From an uncultured Chloroflexota bacterium (GTDB taxonomy: Bacteria > Chloroflexota > Limnocylindria > Limnocylindrales > Limnocylindraceae): a stretch of 5,243 bases of DNA. The first letter of the stretch is position 1; each line of letters begins with the position of its first letter. Below the pieces are notes generated by a model. That model was not told the DNA's origin. It searched no databases and saw only the letters and a program-made list of their open reading frames with translations. Where the stretch lies: contig CAIJIA010000206.1 of NCBI GenBank assembly GCA_903820655.1, positions 1 to 5,243 of the forward strand. Reading direction: 5' to 3'. Shown here piece after piece: positions 1-5,243 of the stretch. Both the position numbers and the translations under genes were made by a program.

Positions 1-443
1 CCCGCGCGCGTAAAGTGGCCCCCGACCAGCAGGTTTCCGCTCTCCACATCCAGCGAGAGTGACCTGACAGAGATCCCTTTACCGGTGAGCCCCGTGCCGA
101 CCTTCGACCAGAGTCCAGTTTTGAGATTGAGTTGGGCGAGCCCGACCGTTGCAACGCGACGGCTGCCCCGCGTGACGCTGCTGAAGTTTCCGGCGACGTA
201 GAGGAGATTGCGCGAGGTATCGACGGCCAGCCCGTACACCGAGGCAACGCGTCCGTTGGAGGTCTTCAAGTTTGCGAGTGCCTGCCATGTGCCGGTTCGT
301 GGGTCGCGCACGGCGAGGCCCGCCACTGATTTGCCAGCGGCCTTTGTGAGCCCGACACCACCAACAACGAGGCGCCCGTCGGGGAGTTCGGCCATCGCTG
401 TCGTGCTTCCCACCCATCCGTCAGATGAGCCGAGTGCGATCCA
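1..443 (-). other. Beta-propeller-like repeat domain of the serine hydrolase (partial)
   Basis: After the linker, residues 444-590 show a repeating unit of about 50-60 residues: a Trp, then an aliphatic-Gly or similar, a stretch ending in LVVGG / LYVAGNF / LLVGGHF (residues 468-472, 524-530, 581-587), then LAVRDPRTG or LAQLNLKTG just before the next Trp (W496, W555). Two full units and part of a third are visible before the edge, so more blades probably follow. The pattern resembles secreted kelch-like or DUF5122-like propellers with a 'YVGGxF' strand. The domain probably mediates binding or surface attachment; this is inferred from fold resemblance only. The family name is less certain than the presence of the repeats. 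Confidence 0.6.
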
Positions 444-1772
444 GCGGGCCGCCAGCGCATCGCTGCTGCTGTTCGGTGTGGGATCGCCGCAATAGTCAAC
501 GGGAAGGACGACGGGCGCGTCGGGTGGCTCCGGGTCGCCACTATCGGCAGCGGTCAGGCGCGGCACGCCGCTTCCATCAACGGCGGGTCGGTCAATCAGC
601 TTGAAGAGTTCTTGCGCGAGATCATCGGCGAACGAGTTCGTCGTCGGTGAGCCATTCGCCACGGCGGCGATGGTGACTCCCAGTGTCGGGATTCGGTGCA
701 GAGAACTGGTGACGCCAGAGAATCCGCCATTGTGACCGTAGCTGCGCAGCTCGCCGAGCCAGGTTCGATCTACCTGTGTGCCGTAGTTGTAAAGCCAAGA
801 TGACCAGGTCTGAAAGGCGCTGCCATTCATGGCGAGCGTTGCCTCTCCCTCGGTTAGTCGATTCCCCCAGAAGAGTTCCGCGAACCGGGCGAGGTCGCGC
901 GGTGTCGAGAGCATGTCTCCTGCACCACGCAGGACTGTTCCAACCGCCTTGCTCGGACCCCAGCCAGCGAACCCGTACGGCTTGCCGCTCATATGTGGTC
1001 GCGCCGCTCCAACTTTCGGACCCCATCCCGTTTCAGTCATACCCATTGGGTCAAGCAGCAACGACTTCACCAGCGTCTTCCAGTCAACGCCGGTGGCACG
1101 TTCGGCAGCGATCGTAACGAGGGTGAAGCCCGAGTTGGAATATGAGAAGTTCCCAACGGTTGTCGGCGGGAGTAAGCCCTGCACGGCCGTCAGTGGCGTG
1201 ACCTTCGCGTTCTGATTTCTGCTCAGCCACCCCATTCTGGAATCTTTATCGGTGAGCCAATCACTCATGCCAGATCGGTGCAAGAGCAACTGCGCGATGG
1301 TGACCTCTGGCTTTACGTCGGCTTCGGGGACAAGCGTCGAAGCGTGTGTGCTGAGCGGCAAGATTCCGCAGTGATCTAGGAGCAGGGCAACTGCGGCGGT
1401 GAACGCCTTGCTCGTACTCGCAATGGCAAACGGCATCGCTGGGGTTACGGTGCGCCTGCTCTTGGTGTCACCAATCCCAGCAGTAGCGGTGAGGCTGCGG
1501 CCGTCGTCCCAGCGAATGGCAACTGAGACGCCTGGGTGGCGAGTTCGGCGCGCTTTCTGCCAGGCGACCACCTTGGCGGTGAGGGCGTTGGCCAGCGTCG
1601 GGTCAACAGCGCGTGCCGCTGGTAGTGGCACTGGGCGCGCGGCACAGGCCCGCCAGTCGACCGGATCCGTCGCAGCCACCGGTGTCGCAACTGGGCTCGA
1701 AAGGCTGGCTACGGTGATGAGCAGCGCGAAGCAGAGACGGGCAGCGCGACGCGAGGTGGCGGCGAATGGCAT
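1..1772 (-). CDS. Secreted serine hydrolase (class C beta-lactamase superfamily) with C-terminal beta-propeller repeats, 3' end off the window
   Basis: The frame is open from ATG at 1772 to the left edge: 590 codons, no stop. Residues 1-35 form a Sec-type signal peptide (arginines at 8, 9 and 12, a hydrophobic core at about 13-24, then an Ala/Pro-rich cleavage region), so the protein should be exported. Residues about 55-395 are a Beta-lactamase (PF00144) domain. Its motifs are SxxK at S119-T-S-K122 (nucleophile and general base), YxN at Y211-S-N213 and the third-box HNG at 347-349. The family-typical LLLHRSGM lies at 162-169. The family includes D,D-peptidases, esterases, D-aminopeptidases and beta-lactamases, and the substrate cannot be read from sequence. 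A Pro/Ser-rich linker (about 396-440) leads to propeller-like repeats. The start is chosen for the signal peptide and the -10 box directly upstream; there is no Shine-Dalgarno. It is transcribed divergently from the DUF1761-P450 operon. The fold is certain, the activity unknown. Confidence 0.93.
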   Translation of the reverse strand, partial: MPFAATSRRAARLCFALLITVASLSSPVATPVAATDPVDWRACAARPVPLPAARAVDPTLANALTAKVVAWQKARRTRHPGVSVAIRWDDGRSLTATAGIGDTKSRRTVTPAMPFAIASTSKAFTAAVALLLDHCGILPLSTHASTLVPEADVKPEVTIAQLLLHRSGMSDWLTDKDSRMGWLSRNQNAKVTPLTAVQGLLPPTTVGNFSYSNSGFTLVTIAAERATGVDWKTLVKSLLLDPMGMTETGWGPKVGAARPHMSGKPYGFAGWGPSKAVGTVLRGAGDMLSTPRDLARFAELFWGNRLTEGEATLAMNGSAFQTWSSWLYNYGTQVDRTWLGELRSYGHNGGFSGVTSSLHRIPTLGVTIAAVANGSPTTNSFADDLAQELFKLIDRPAVDGSGVPRLTAADSGDPEPPDAPVVLPVDYCGDPTPNSSSDALAARWIALGSSDGWVGSTTAMAELPDGRLVVGGVGLTKAAGKSVAGLAVRDPRTGTWQALANLKTSNGRVASVYGLAVDTSRNLLYVAGNFSSVTRGSRRVATVGLAQLNLKTGLWSKVGTGLTGKGISVRSLSLDVESGNLLVGGHFTRA

Positions 1773-1778
1773 GGGTAG

Positions 1779-1784
1779 ATTCTA
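1779..1784 (-). promoter_or_regulatory. Leaderless-type -10 box for the serine hydrolase gene
   Basis: Read on the minus strand, TAGAAT occupies positions -12 to -7 relative to the A of the ATG at 1772, followed by CTACCC and then ATG. It differs from the TATAAT consensus at one base. This spacing would place the transcription start at the start codon itself, the arrangement known for leaderless genes. No Shine-Dalgarno lies upstream of the ATG, which agrees. No good -35 hexamer is visible at 15-18 bp. This is a prediction from sequence only. Confidence 0.5.
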
Positions 1785-1809
1785 GCCCCGTCACCACAAA
1801 GTAAGGCGA

Positions 1810-1815
1810 TAGAAT
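1810..1815 (+). promoter_or_regulatory. Candidate -10 box for the DUF1761-P450 operon
   Basis: TAGAAT lies 42 bases upstream of the preferred DUF1761 start at 1857. A transcript would begin at about 1821-1823, leaving a leader of about 35 bases that contains the GGAG at 1847. The -35 region is poor: CCGTCA at 1788-1793, spacer 16, matches only three consensus bases. The start site predicted here falls on or just after the GGGGAG that would serve the alternative ATG at 1830, so that site would be mostly untranscribed. Confidence 0.4.
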
Positions 1816-1846
1816 CAGGGGAGCGGGCTATGCGGCTCGCACAAGT

Positions 1847-1850
1847 GGAG
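1847..1850 (+). promoter_or_regulatory. Ribosome binding site deciding the DUF1761 start
   Basis: GGAG ends six bases before ATG 1857. A second in-frame ATG at 1830 also has a purine-rich GGGGAG (1818-1823) six bases upstream. The 1857 site is preferred because the resulting N-terminus matches the usual DUF1761 start just before the first helix, and because the candidate -10 at 1810 would start transcription at about 1822. Confidence 0.6.
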
Positions 1851-1856
1851 AGTGAA

Positions 1857-2267
1857 ATGCCTGAAGTGAATGTGCTCGGAATCATCGCCGGAACCGCCGT
1901 CAGCTTTGTGAGCGGCTTCCTCTGGTTCGGCCCAGCCACCTTCTATTCCACCTGGTGGCGTCTCATGGGGAAGGGCCCGAAGGATGTACCGGGTGGCGGC
2001 ATGAACATGGGGATCGCCTTCGGCTCCGTGCTGGTAGGTCAGATCTTGCAGGTCACCGTTCTCGCCCTCATCCTAAGCGCACTGCAGCTCACCGCCCCTA
2101 TTGACGGTGCGCTCGTCGGACTCTTGATCGGTGTTGGCATTGTTGGTGGCAGCAGCTTGAGCCACCGCATCTTCGCCGGGCACGGATTCGGCGTGCTGCT
2201 GATTGAGGCTGGTAACGACATCGTGAATCTCGGCCTCGTTGGCGCACTCTTGGTCGCACTCCGCTAG
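1857..2267 (+). CDS. DUF1761 family small integral membrane protein
   Basis: The protein has 136 residues and four predicted transmembrane helices at about 6-26, 53-77, 83-102 and 114-135. Its first helix and following loop (FLWFGP, then FYSTWWRLMGK, residues 21-39) match the DUF1761 signature of an aromatic-Gly-Pro followed by a Trp-rich amphipathic stretch. The last helix, starting after LLIEAGND (114-121), also fits the family. DUF1761 proteins are small inner-membrane proteins of unknown biochemical function, so no reaction is assigned. It is the first gene of an operon: its TAG (2265-2267) is followed after two bases by the GTG of the P450 gene, which suggests translational coupling and a shared task. 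ATG 1830 would add nine residues (MRLAQVESE) and is less likely. Family assignment is strong; role is unknown. Confidence 0.85.
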   Translation: MPEVNVLGIIAGTAVSFVSGFLWFGPATFYSTWWRLMGKGPKDVPGGGMNMGIAFGSVLVGQILQVTVLALILSALQLTAPIDGALVGLLIGVGIVGGSSLSHRIFAGHGFGVLLIEAGNDIVNLGLVGALLVALR

Positions 2268-2272
2268 TTGTG
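2265..2272 (+). promoter_or_regulatory. DUF1761 stop / P450 GTG start coupling junction
   Basis: TAG, two bases (TT), then GTG. There is no recognisable Shine-Dalgarno in the last 20 bases of the DUF1761 gene, so ribosomes finishing DUF1761 probably restart on the P450 message, linking their production. Confidence 0.55.
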
Positions 2273-3325
2273 AGCGGCCCCTCCCGCGTTGAGCGGCTGC
2301 CGCGCGTTACCGGCTACGACGCCGTACGCGCGGCAGGGAGGGATTTCGAGCGCTACTCATCGCTCCATCAAGGCGACGAGGATGTGCGCACTTATCGGCA
2401 GCTCCCTCTGGAGTCGGACCCGCCGCTGCATTCGGCGCTGCGAGCGTTCCTTGTGCCGTTCTTCTCAAAGGGATCGCTCGCCCCATTTCAGCTAGGGATT
2501 GAGGCTGACGCGCGCGACCTGGTTGCGCCGCTACGCAGCGGCAAGCTTGAGATGGTGCGCGGCGTGGGCCTGCCACTCGTGGTGCGCACGATCGCCCGCC
2601 TGCTCGATCGCCCAGGCGACATTGAGGAATGGTCGTCGTGGGGGCCATCGGTCTGGGGTGACCATGACGGACGACGCGACGGGGCTGCCCTCCTCGCCTT
2701 CCTTGAACGAGCGGTGAATGAAGGCGCGGCGGGAACTGGTGGGCGTCTCTTCAACCTGCTTGCCAGCACCCCAATCGCCGGAGTGGTGCTCACTCGCGAC
2801 CAGCAGATCGGCGTTGGCAGCCTTCTGCTGGCGGGGGGTCGCGACACGGTGATGAACCTCATCGCTGGTATCGCCTGGATGGTTGCCGCGCACCCGACGC
2901 ACGTTGCGGCACTACGTGGCGACGTCACCACACGAACCGCCTTCATTGAAGAGACGCTGCGCCTCACGACGCCGCTCGGGCTCATGGAGCGCATTGATCG
3001 TGGAGTGGGCGGGGGTGATCCGGGGCAGTCACCGCACGTTGGGCTCGATTTCGCCTCCGCCAATCACGATGCAACGGTCTTCACCTGCCCCGCCGAGCTG
3101 CGTCTTGACCGACCAGCTTCCTCTCCTCATGTTGCATTCGGGATCGGTCCACACGCCTGCCTTGGAGCACCACTGGCGCGCATTGAGGCGCACGCGGTGT
3201 TACACGAACTTCTCACTATCGCGCCAAACGGCTGGAGTAGTACGAGTTGTGATGCACAGTTCAGAGAGGTAGGGAGTGTAAAGATTCCTGCGAGCTTTCA
3301 ACGGCTGGTGGTCGTCGCGGGTTGA
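2270..3325 (+). CDS. Cytochrome P450, N-terminally short
   Basis: Heme-thiolate monooxygenase of 351 residues, soluble and cytoplasmic by composition. C helix DPPLHSALR has H54 and R58, expected to contact the heme propionates. I helix G189-G-R-D192-T193-V has the acid/alcohol pair for oxygen activation and resembles the GGLDTV of P450cam (CYP101). K helix ExxR is E228-T-L-R231; the meander arginine is R281; the heme loop F290-G-I-G-P-H-A-C297-L-G299 is canonical with C297 as thiolate ligand. Motif spacings from R58 to the C-terminus match P450cam closely, but about 50 residues (helix A and first strand) are missing in front. The start is forced: upstream of GTG 2270 the frame has no start codon before a stop at 2213. 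No Shine-Dalgarno is visible, so translation probably depends on termination-reinitiation from DUF1761. No ferredoxin or reductase gene is in view; the substrate is unknown. Confidence 0.95.
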   Translation: MSGPSRVERLPRVTGYDAVRAAGRDFERYSSLHQGDEDVRTYRQLPLESDPPLHSALRAFLVPFFSKGSLAPFQLGIEADARDLVAPLRSGKLEMVRGVGLPLVVRTIARLLDRPGDIEEWSSWGPSVWGDHDGRRDGAALLAFLERAVNEGAAGTGGRLFNLLASTPIAGVVLTRDQQIGVGSLLLAGGRDTVMNLIAGIAWMVAAHPTHVAALRGDVTTRTAFIEETLRLTTPLGLMERIDRGVGGGDPGQSPHVGLDFASANHDATVFTCPAELRLDRPASSPHVAFGIGPHACLGAPLARIEAHAVLHELLTIAPNGWSSTSCDAQFREVGSVKIPASFQRLVVVAG

Positions 3326-3352
3326 AATCTGCGAGTAGATGTTAATCAATGG
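3326..3352. other. Convergent intergenic gap without a clear terminator
   Basis: The P450 gene (plus) and the BNR protein gene (minus) end 27 bases apart. The gap holds no GC-rich hairpin followed by a T run in either direction. The only symmetry is a 5-bp TCAAC/GTTGA pair (3298-3302 with 3321-3325) with an 18-base loop inside the P450 end, too weak to call. Termination is presumably factor-dependent, or the transcripts overlap. Confidence 0.5.
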
Positions 3353-4954
3353 CTACGGCTGAATGGTTCCTGTATCTACAACGGAAAGGTAAATTGAGGT
3401 ACGTCCCCACGCTTTACCTGTCGTAGCGCCATCGCGACCATCGCCATACGCGAGTACGGTTTGGCCGCTTGCGGTGCATGCCGCGGAGTCCGAGAGTCCG
3501 ATGCCGTTGTGGCTACGGCCAAGCACCCGCGCGTTCCATAATTTCTTAGCCGTTTTGAGTGGCGTAGACCAGGTCGCTCCAGCATCAAGCGAAACAAAGG
3601 CATAGCCACCGATGACCACTGGTGGCCGACGCGACGTTGTGCGGAGCTCTTTTGTTGTGAGTGCAGTGATTGTTCGCACGCCCACGACCACACGACCGTC
3701 ACCGCAGGCTGTGACTACTGGTCGGAAAGATCCCGACGCGCCTCCGCCTTTACTTCGTACGCCCGCAACTTTAATCGGGGGCATCTCTTGCCAGCTCCAA
3801 GTTACGCCCCCGTCCAGACTCATACCGAGGCGCACGAACGCTGCCGGCGGCTGCGTCGGCACAGTTCGAACATCACCTACCGCGAGGTAAATCGCACCGT
3901 TCGTTGGGTCAACGCTCAGTCCGTACGCCCAGGTTGGATCAGCAATGACGGCGTTCGTGCCTGGGTAGAGGCTTCCTGAGAGCGCCTGTGGACTCCGGGA
4001 AACCTCGGCCGCAATGACCGTCGGGCCGACGCTCATCGTGCCGCTCTCCCTGTCAACCGAAATCGCAGCTGTAGTAAATGCTTGGCGGCAAACATTGGCA
4101 CTGCCCTTTTTGGCAAATGGGGCTTTGGCACTCCAGTTGCGCAGGTCTGACTGGTACCCGACGACATGCAAGATGCCATCGGGGCTCACAGCACCCCGAT
4201 AAGAGATTCGCCAGGTGTAGGGGCACCCCTCCACGAGGGGAGCCGGTGGCACCTCTGCGCCAATTGACCATGACACGCCGAAGTCCGTTGAGGCGAGCAC
4301 GCCCATCCCTGATCCTTTGTTTGCAGCGAGCGCGTGGTTGAACACCACAAATACATTGCCAAACCCTGGGCTCGCCGGAGTGTTATCCACAGTAATCGTT
4401 GGTAGGCCACCAATCCACGGTGCCGTGCCCTGGTTAATAAAGGGTTTCGACCAGGTGGCTCCTTCATCGTCGCTCCACGCCATGGTGACCGAGTGCTTGG
4501 TGTAATTACATCCCGGAACGGTGGTGTTTACCCAGTAGAGCCGCGCGCTCCCTTCAGTTGGGCCCGGGCCCCATGTGAGCATCGCGTGATAGCTCTGCCC
4601 CCGGTTGCCACCAAGGCCTGGACCTCGCTTCGTACTCTTCCAGGTTGCTCCGCCATCATGAGAGATACGCACAACGGATCCGAGCCCACAGCGCATCCAG
4701 CTCTCGCTCCCCTGGTAGACAACAGCAAGGGTGTTGGGATCGGTAGGATGCGTCGCAACGGTCGGCTCGTATGCACTATTTGTTGGCCACCCGCGGCCTG
4801 TGAAACTTGGACTAACATGGTACTCCGTGGACGTCGGGGCCGAACCTACTTCGAGCGGATCTGCACCGAGCGGTTCACTCGTAGCGTGTGCTGGGCCAGC
4901 AGCACCAATGAGTAGCGTAATCGCCAGCACTGCAACGACCCACATTTCACGCAT
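3353..4954 (-). CDS. Secreted BNR/Asp-box (sialidase-like beta-propeller) protein
   Basis: The protein has 533 residues. Residues 1-24 are a classic Sec signal peptide (MREMW, a hydrophobic core, then AHA before T25), with no lipobox, so it should be released from the membrane. Five Asp-boxes of the form SxDxGx(T/S)W are visible at 98-105, 161-168, 222-229, 379-386 and 455-462; these are turn motifs of sialidase-type propellers and many non-enzymatic BNR proteins. A bacterial sialidase FRIP-type N-terminal motif is absent, so hydrolysis of sialic acid is not supported. Six cysteines (89, 149, 244, 289, 417, 493) could form disulfides. The start is set by the signal peptide; a further-upstream in-frame ATG at 5086 would only read through the ABC gene in another frame. 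The ATG follows the ABC stop after one base without a Shine-Dalgarno, implying coupled translation in one operon. Substrate or ligand is unknown. Confidence 0.87.
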   Translation of the reverse strand: MREMWVVAVLAITLLIGAAGPAHATSEPLGADPLEVGSAPTSTEYHVSPSFTGRGWPTNSAYEPTVATHPTDPNTLAVVYQGSESWMRCGLGSVVRISHDGGATWKSTKRGPGLGGNRGQSYHAMLTWGPGPTEGSARLYWVNTTVPGCNYTKHSVTMAWSDDEGATWSKPFINQGTAPWIGGLPTITVDNTPASPGFGNVFVVFNHALAANKGSGMGVLASTDFGVSWSIGAEVPPAPLVEGCPYTWRISYRGAVSPDGILHVVGYQSDLRNWSAKAPFAKKGSANVCRQAFTTAAISVDRESGTMSVGPTVIAAEVSRSPQALSGSLYPGTNAVIADPTWAYGLSVDPTNGAIYLAVGDVRTVPTQPPAAFVRLGMSLDGGVTWSWQEMPPIKVAGVRSKGGGASGSFRPVVTACGDGRVVVGVRTITALTTKELRTTSRRPPVVIGGYAFVSLDAGATWSTPLKTAKKLWNARVLGRSHNGIGLSDSAACTASGQTVLAYGDGRDGATTGKAWGRTSIYLSVVDTGTIQP

Positions 4955-4958
4955 GTTA
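4952..4958 (-). promoter_or_regulatory. ABC stop / BNR start coupling junction
   Basis: On the minus strand the ABC gene ends TAA, then one C, then ATG of the BNR gene. No Shine-Dalgarno precedes the ATG, so reinitiation after the ABC stop is the likely mode of translation. A second in-frame ATG (4945-4943, M4) could be used with little effect on the signal peptide. Confidence 0.55.
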
Positions 4959-5243
4959 TGCCAGCAGGCCGAACTGCACCGCGGCGAGTTCGGCGTAGAG
5001 GCCGCCCTTTGCGCGCAGATCCTCGTGCCGACCGCGCTCCACGATAGCGCCGTGATCCAACACGATGATCTGATCTGCGGACGCAACAGTGCTCAGCCGG
5101 TGTGCCACGGCGATGGTGGTGCGACCCGCCATGGCACGCTCAAGCGCCTGCTGCACATGGCGCTCCGAGACTGAGTCGAGTGCCGAGGTTGCCTCGTCAA
5201 GCAAGAGGATTGGTGGATCTTTCAAGAGCACGCGGGCAATTGC
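4956..5243 (-). CDS. ABC exporter ATP-binding protein, C-terminal 95 residues (5' end off the window)
   Basis: The frame is open from the right edge to TAA at 4956-4958. It begins AIARVLLKDPP, the residues that normally follow the LSGGQ signature, so signature, Walker A and any fused transmembrane domain lie beyond the edge. Visible motifs are Walker B with catalytic glutamate and D-loop (ILLLDEATSALD, residues 12-23), the H-loop histidine in AVAHRLST, and the terminal HGAIVERGRHEDL then GGLYAEL pattern typical of exporter half-transporters with fused permease and ATPase (MsbA/MdlB type). It probably couples ATP hydrolysis at the cytoplasmic face to export of a lipid, drug or peptide; the substrate cannot be told from this fragment. 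It lies directly upstream of the BNR protein gene in the same operon. Internal GTG or ATG codons here are not real starts. Confidence 0.95.
   Translation of the reverse strand, partial: AIARVLLKDPPILLLDEATSALDSVSERHVQQALERAMAGRTTIAVAHRLSTVASADQIIVLDHGAIVERGRHEDLRAKGGLYAELAAVQFGLLA

Larger units (their letters stand above)
1778..1816. repeat. 7-bp inverted repeat holding both divergent -10 boxes
   Basis: GATTCTA at 1778-1784 and TAGAATC at 1810-1816 are perfect inverted copies separated by 25 bases. Each arm contains one TAGAAT candidate -10 hexamer, pointing outwards. The arms could simply be two similar promoters, or could also be a spaced operator; the sequence alone does not decide this. 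The match does not extend beyond seven bases on either side. Confidence 0.55.

Noticed and set aside
79..1215. Several open frames of 60-134 codons on both strands across the serine hydrolase gene
   Set aside because: The serine hydrolase frame is open throughout with catalytic motifs in order; the others have low-complexity Arg-rich composition typical of alternative frames in GC-rich DNA.
1830..1856. ATG 1830 as the DUF1761 start
   Set aside because: It has a purine-rich site upstream, but the added residues do not fit the family start, and the candidate promoter would begin transcription within or after that site. It is kept as an alternative only.
2488..3063. 191-codon open frame on the minus strand opposite the P450 gene
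   Set aside because: It is Arg/Ser/Pro-rich with no recognisable domain and lies fully antisense to a P450 with conserved motifs, so it is a GC-rich shadow frame.
3298..3325. Possible terminator from TCAAC/GTTGA at the end of the P450 gene
   Set aside because: The stem has only five pairs with an 18-base loop and no following T run.
4955..5086. Extending the BNR protein upstream to ATG 5086 on the minus strand
   Set aside because: The extra 44 residues are an out-of-frame reading of the ABC ATPase gene, and they would bury the clear signal peptide that begins at 4954.
4493..5174. Plus-strand open frames (4493-4915 and 4731-5174) opposite the BNR and ABC genes
   Set aside because: They have no family resemblance, signal or ribosome site, and they are antisense to two well-supported genes.

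Overview
The window is a gene-dense, GC-rich stretch of bacterial chromosome with five genes in three transcription units, and almost every base is coding. No rRNA or tRNA gene, CRISPR array, insertion sequence or phage gene was seen. The lineage cannot be fixed from these genes. GC-rich codon use, secreted proteins without lipoboxes and a leaderless-type promoter would fit an actinobacterium or a Chloroflexota-like environmental bacterium, but this is a weak inference.

Layout, left to right. (1) Bases 1-1772, minus strand: a secreted serine hydrolase of the class C beta-lactamase / D,D-peptidase superfamily, with all three catalytic motifs. It is fused to a C-terminal beta-propeller-like repeat region that runs off the left edge. 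(2) Bases 1773-1856: a compact divergent promoter region. Two TAGAAT -10 candidates lie back to back in a 7-bp inverted repeat, and the minus-strand one sits exactly where a leaderless transcript starting at the ATG would need it. (3) Bases 1857-3325, plus strand: a two-gene operon of a four-helix DUF1761 membrane protein and a cytochrome P450 that starts with GTG two bases after the DUF1761 stop. The P450 keeps its heme, ExxR and oxygen-activation motifs but lacks about 50 N-terminal residues. (4) Bases 3326-3352: a 27-bp convergent gap with no convincing terminator. (5) Bases 3353-5243, minus strand: the C-terminal end of an ABC exporter-type ATPase, followed after one base by a secreted five-Asp-box (BNR) sialidase-like protein.

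How the genes work together is mostly inference. The DUF1761-P450 pair is tightly coupled and probably acts together, with the membrane protein perhaps placing the oxygenase near a lipophilic substrate. The ABC ATPase and BNR protein are probably co-transcribed, but the BNR protein has its own Sec signal peptide and need not be the exporter's substrate. No complete new system is demonstrated. The points most worth following up are the hydrolase-propeller fusion, the N-terminally short P450 coupled to DUF1761, and the symmetric divergent promoter.
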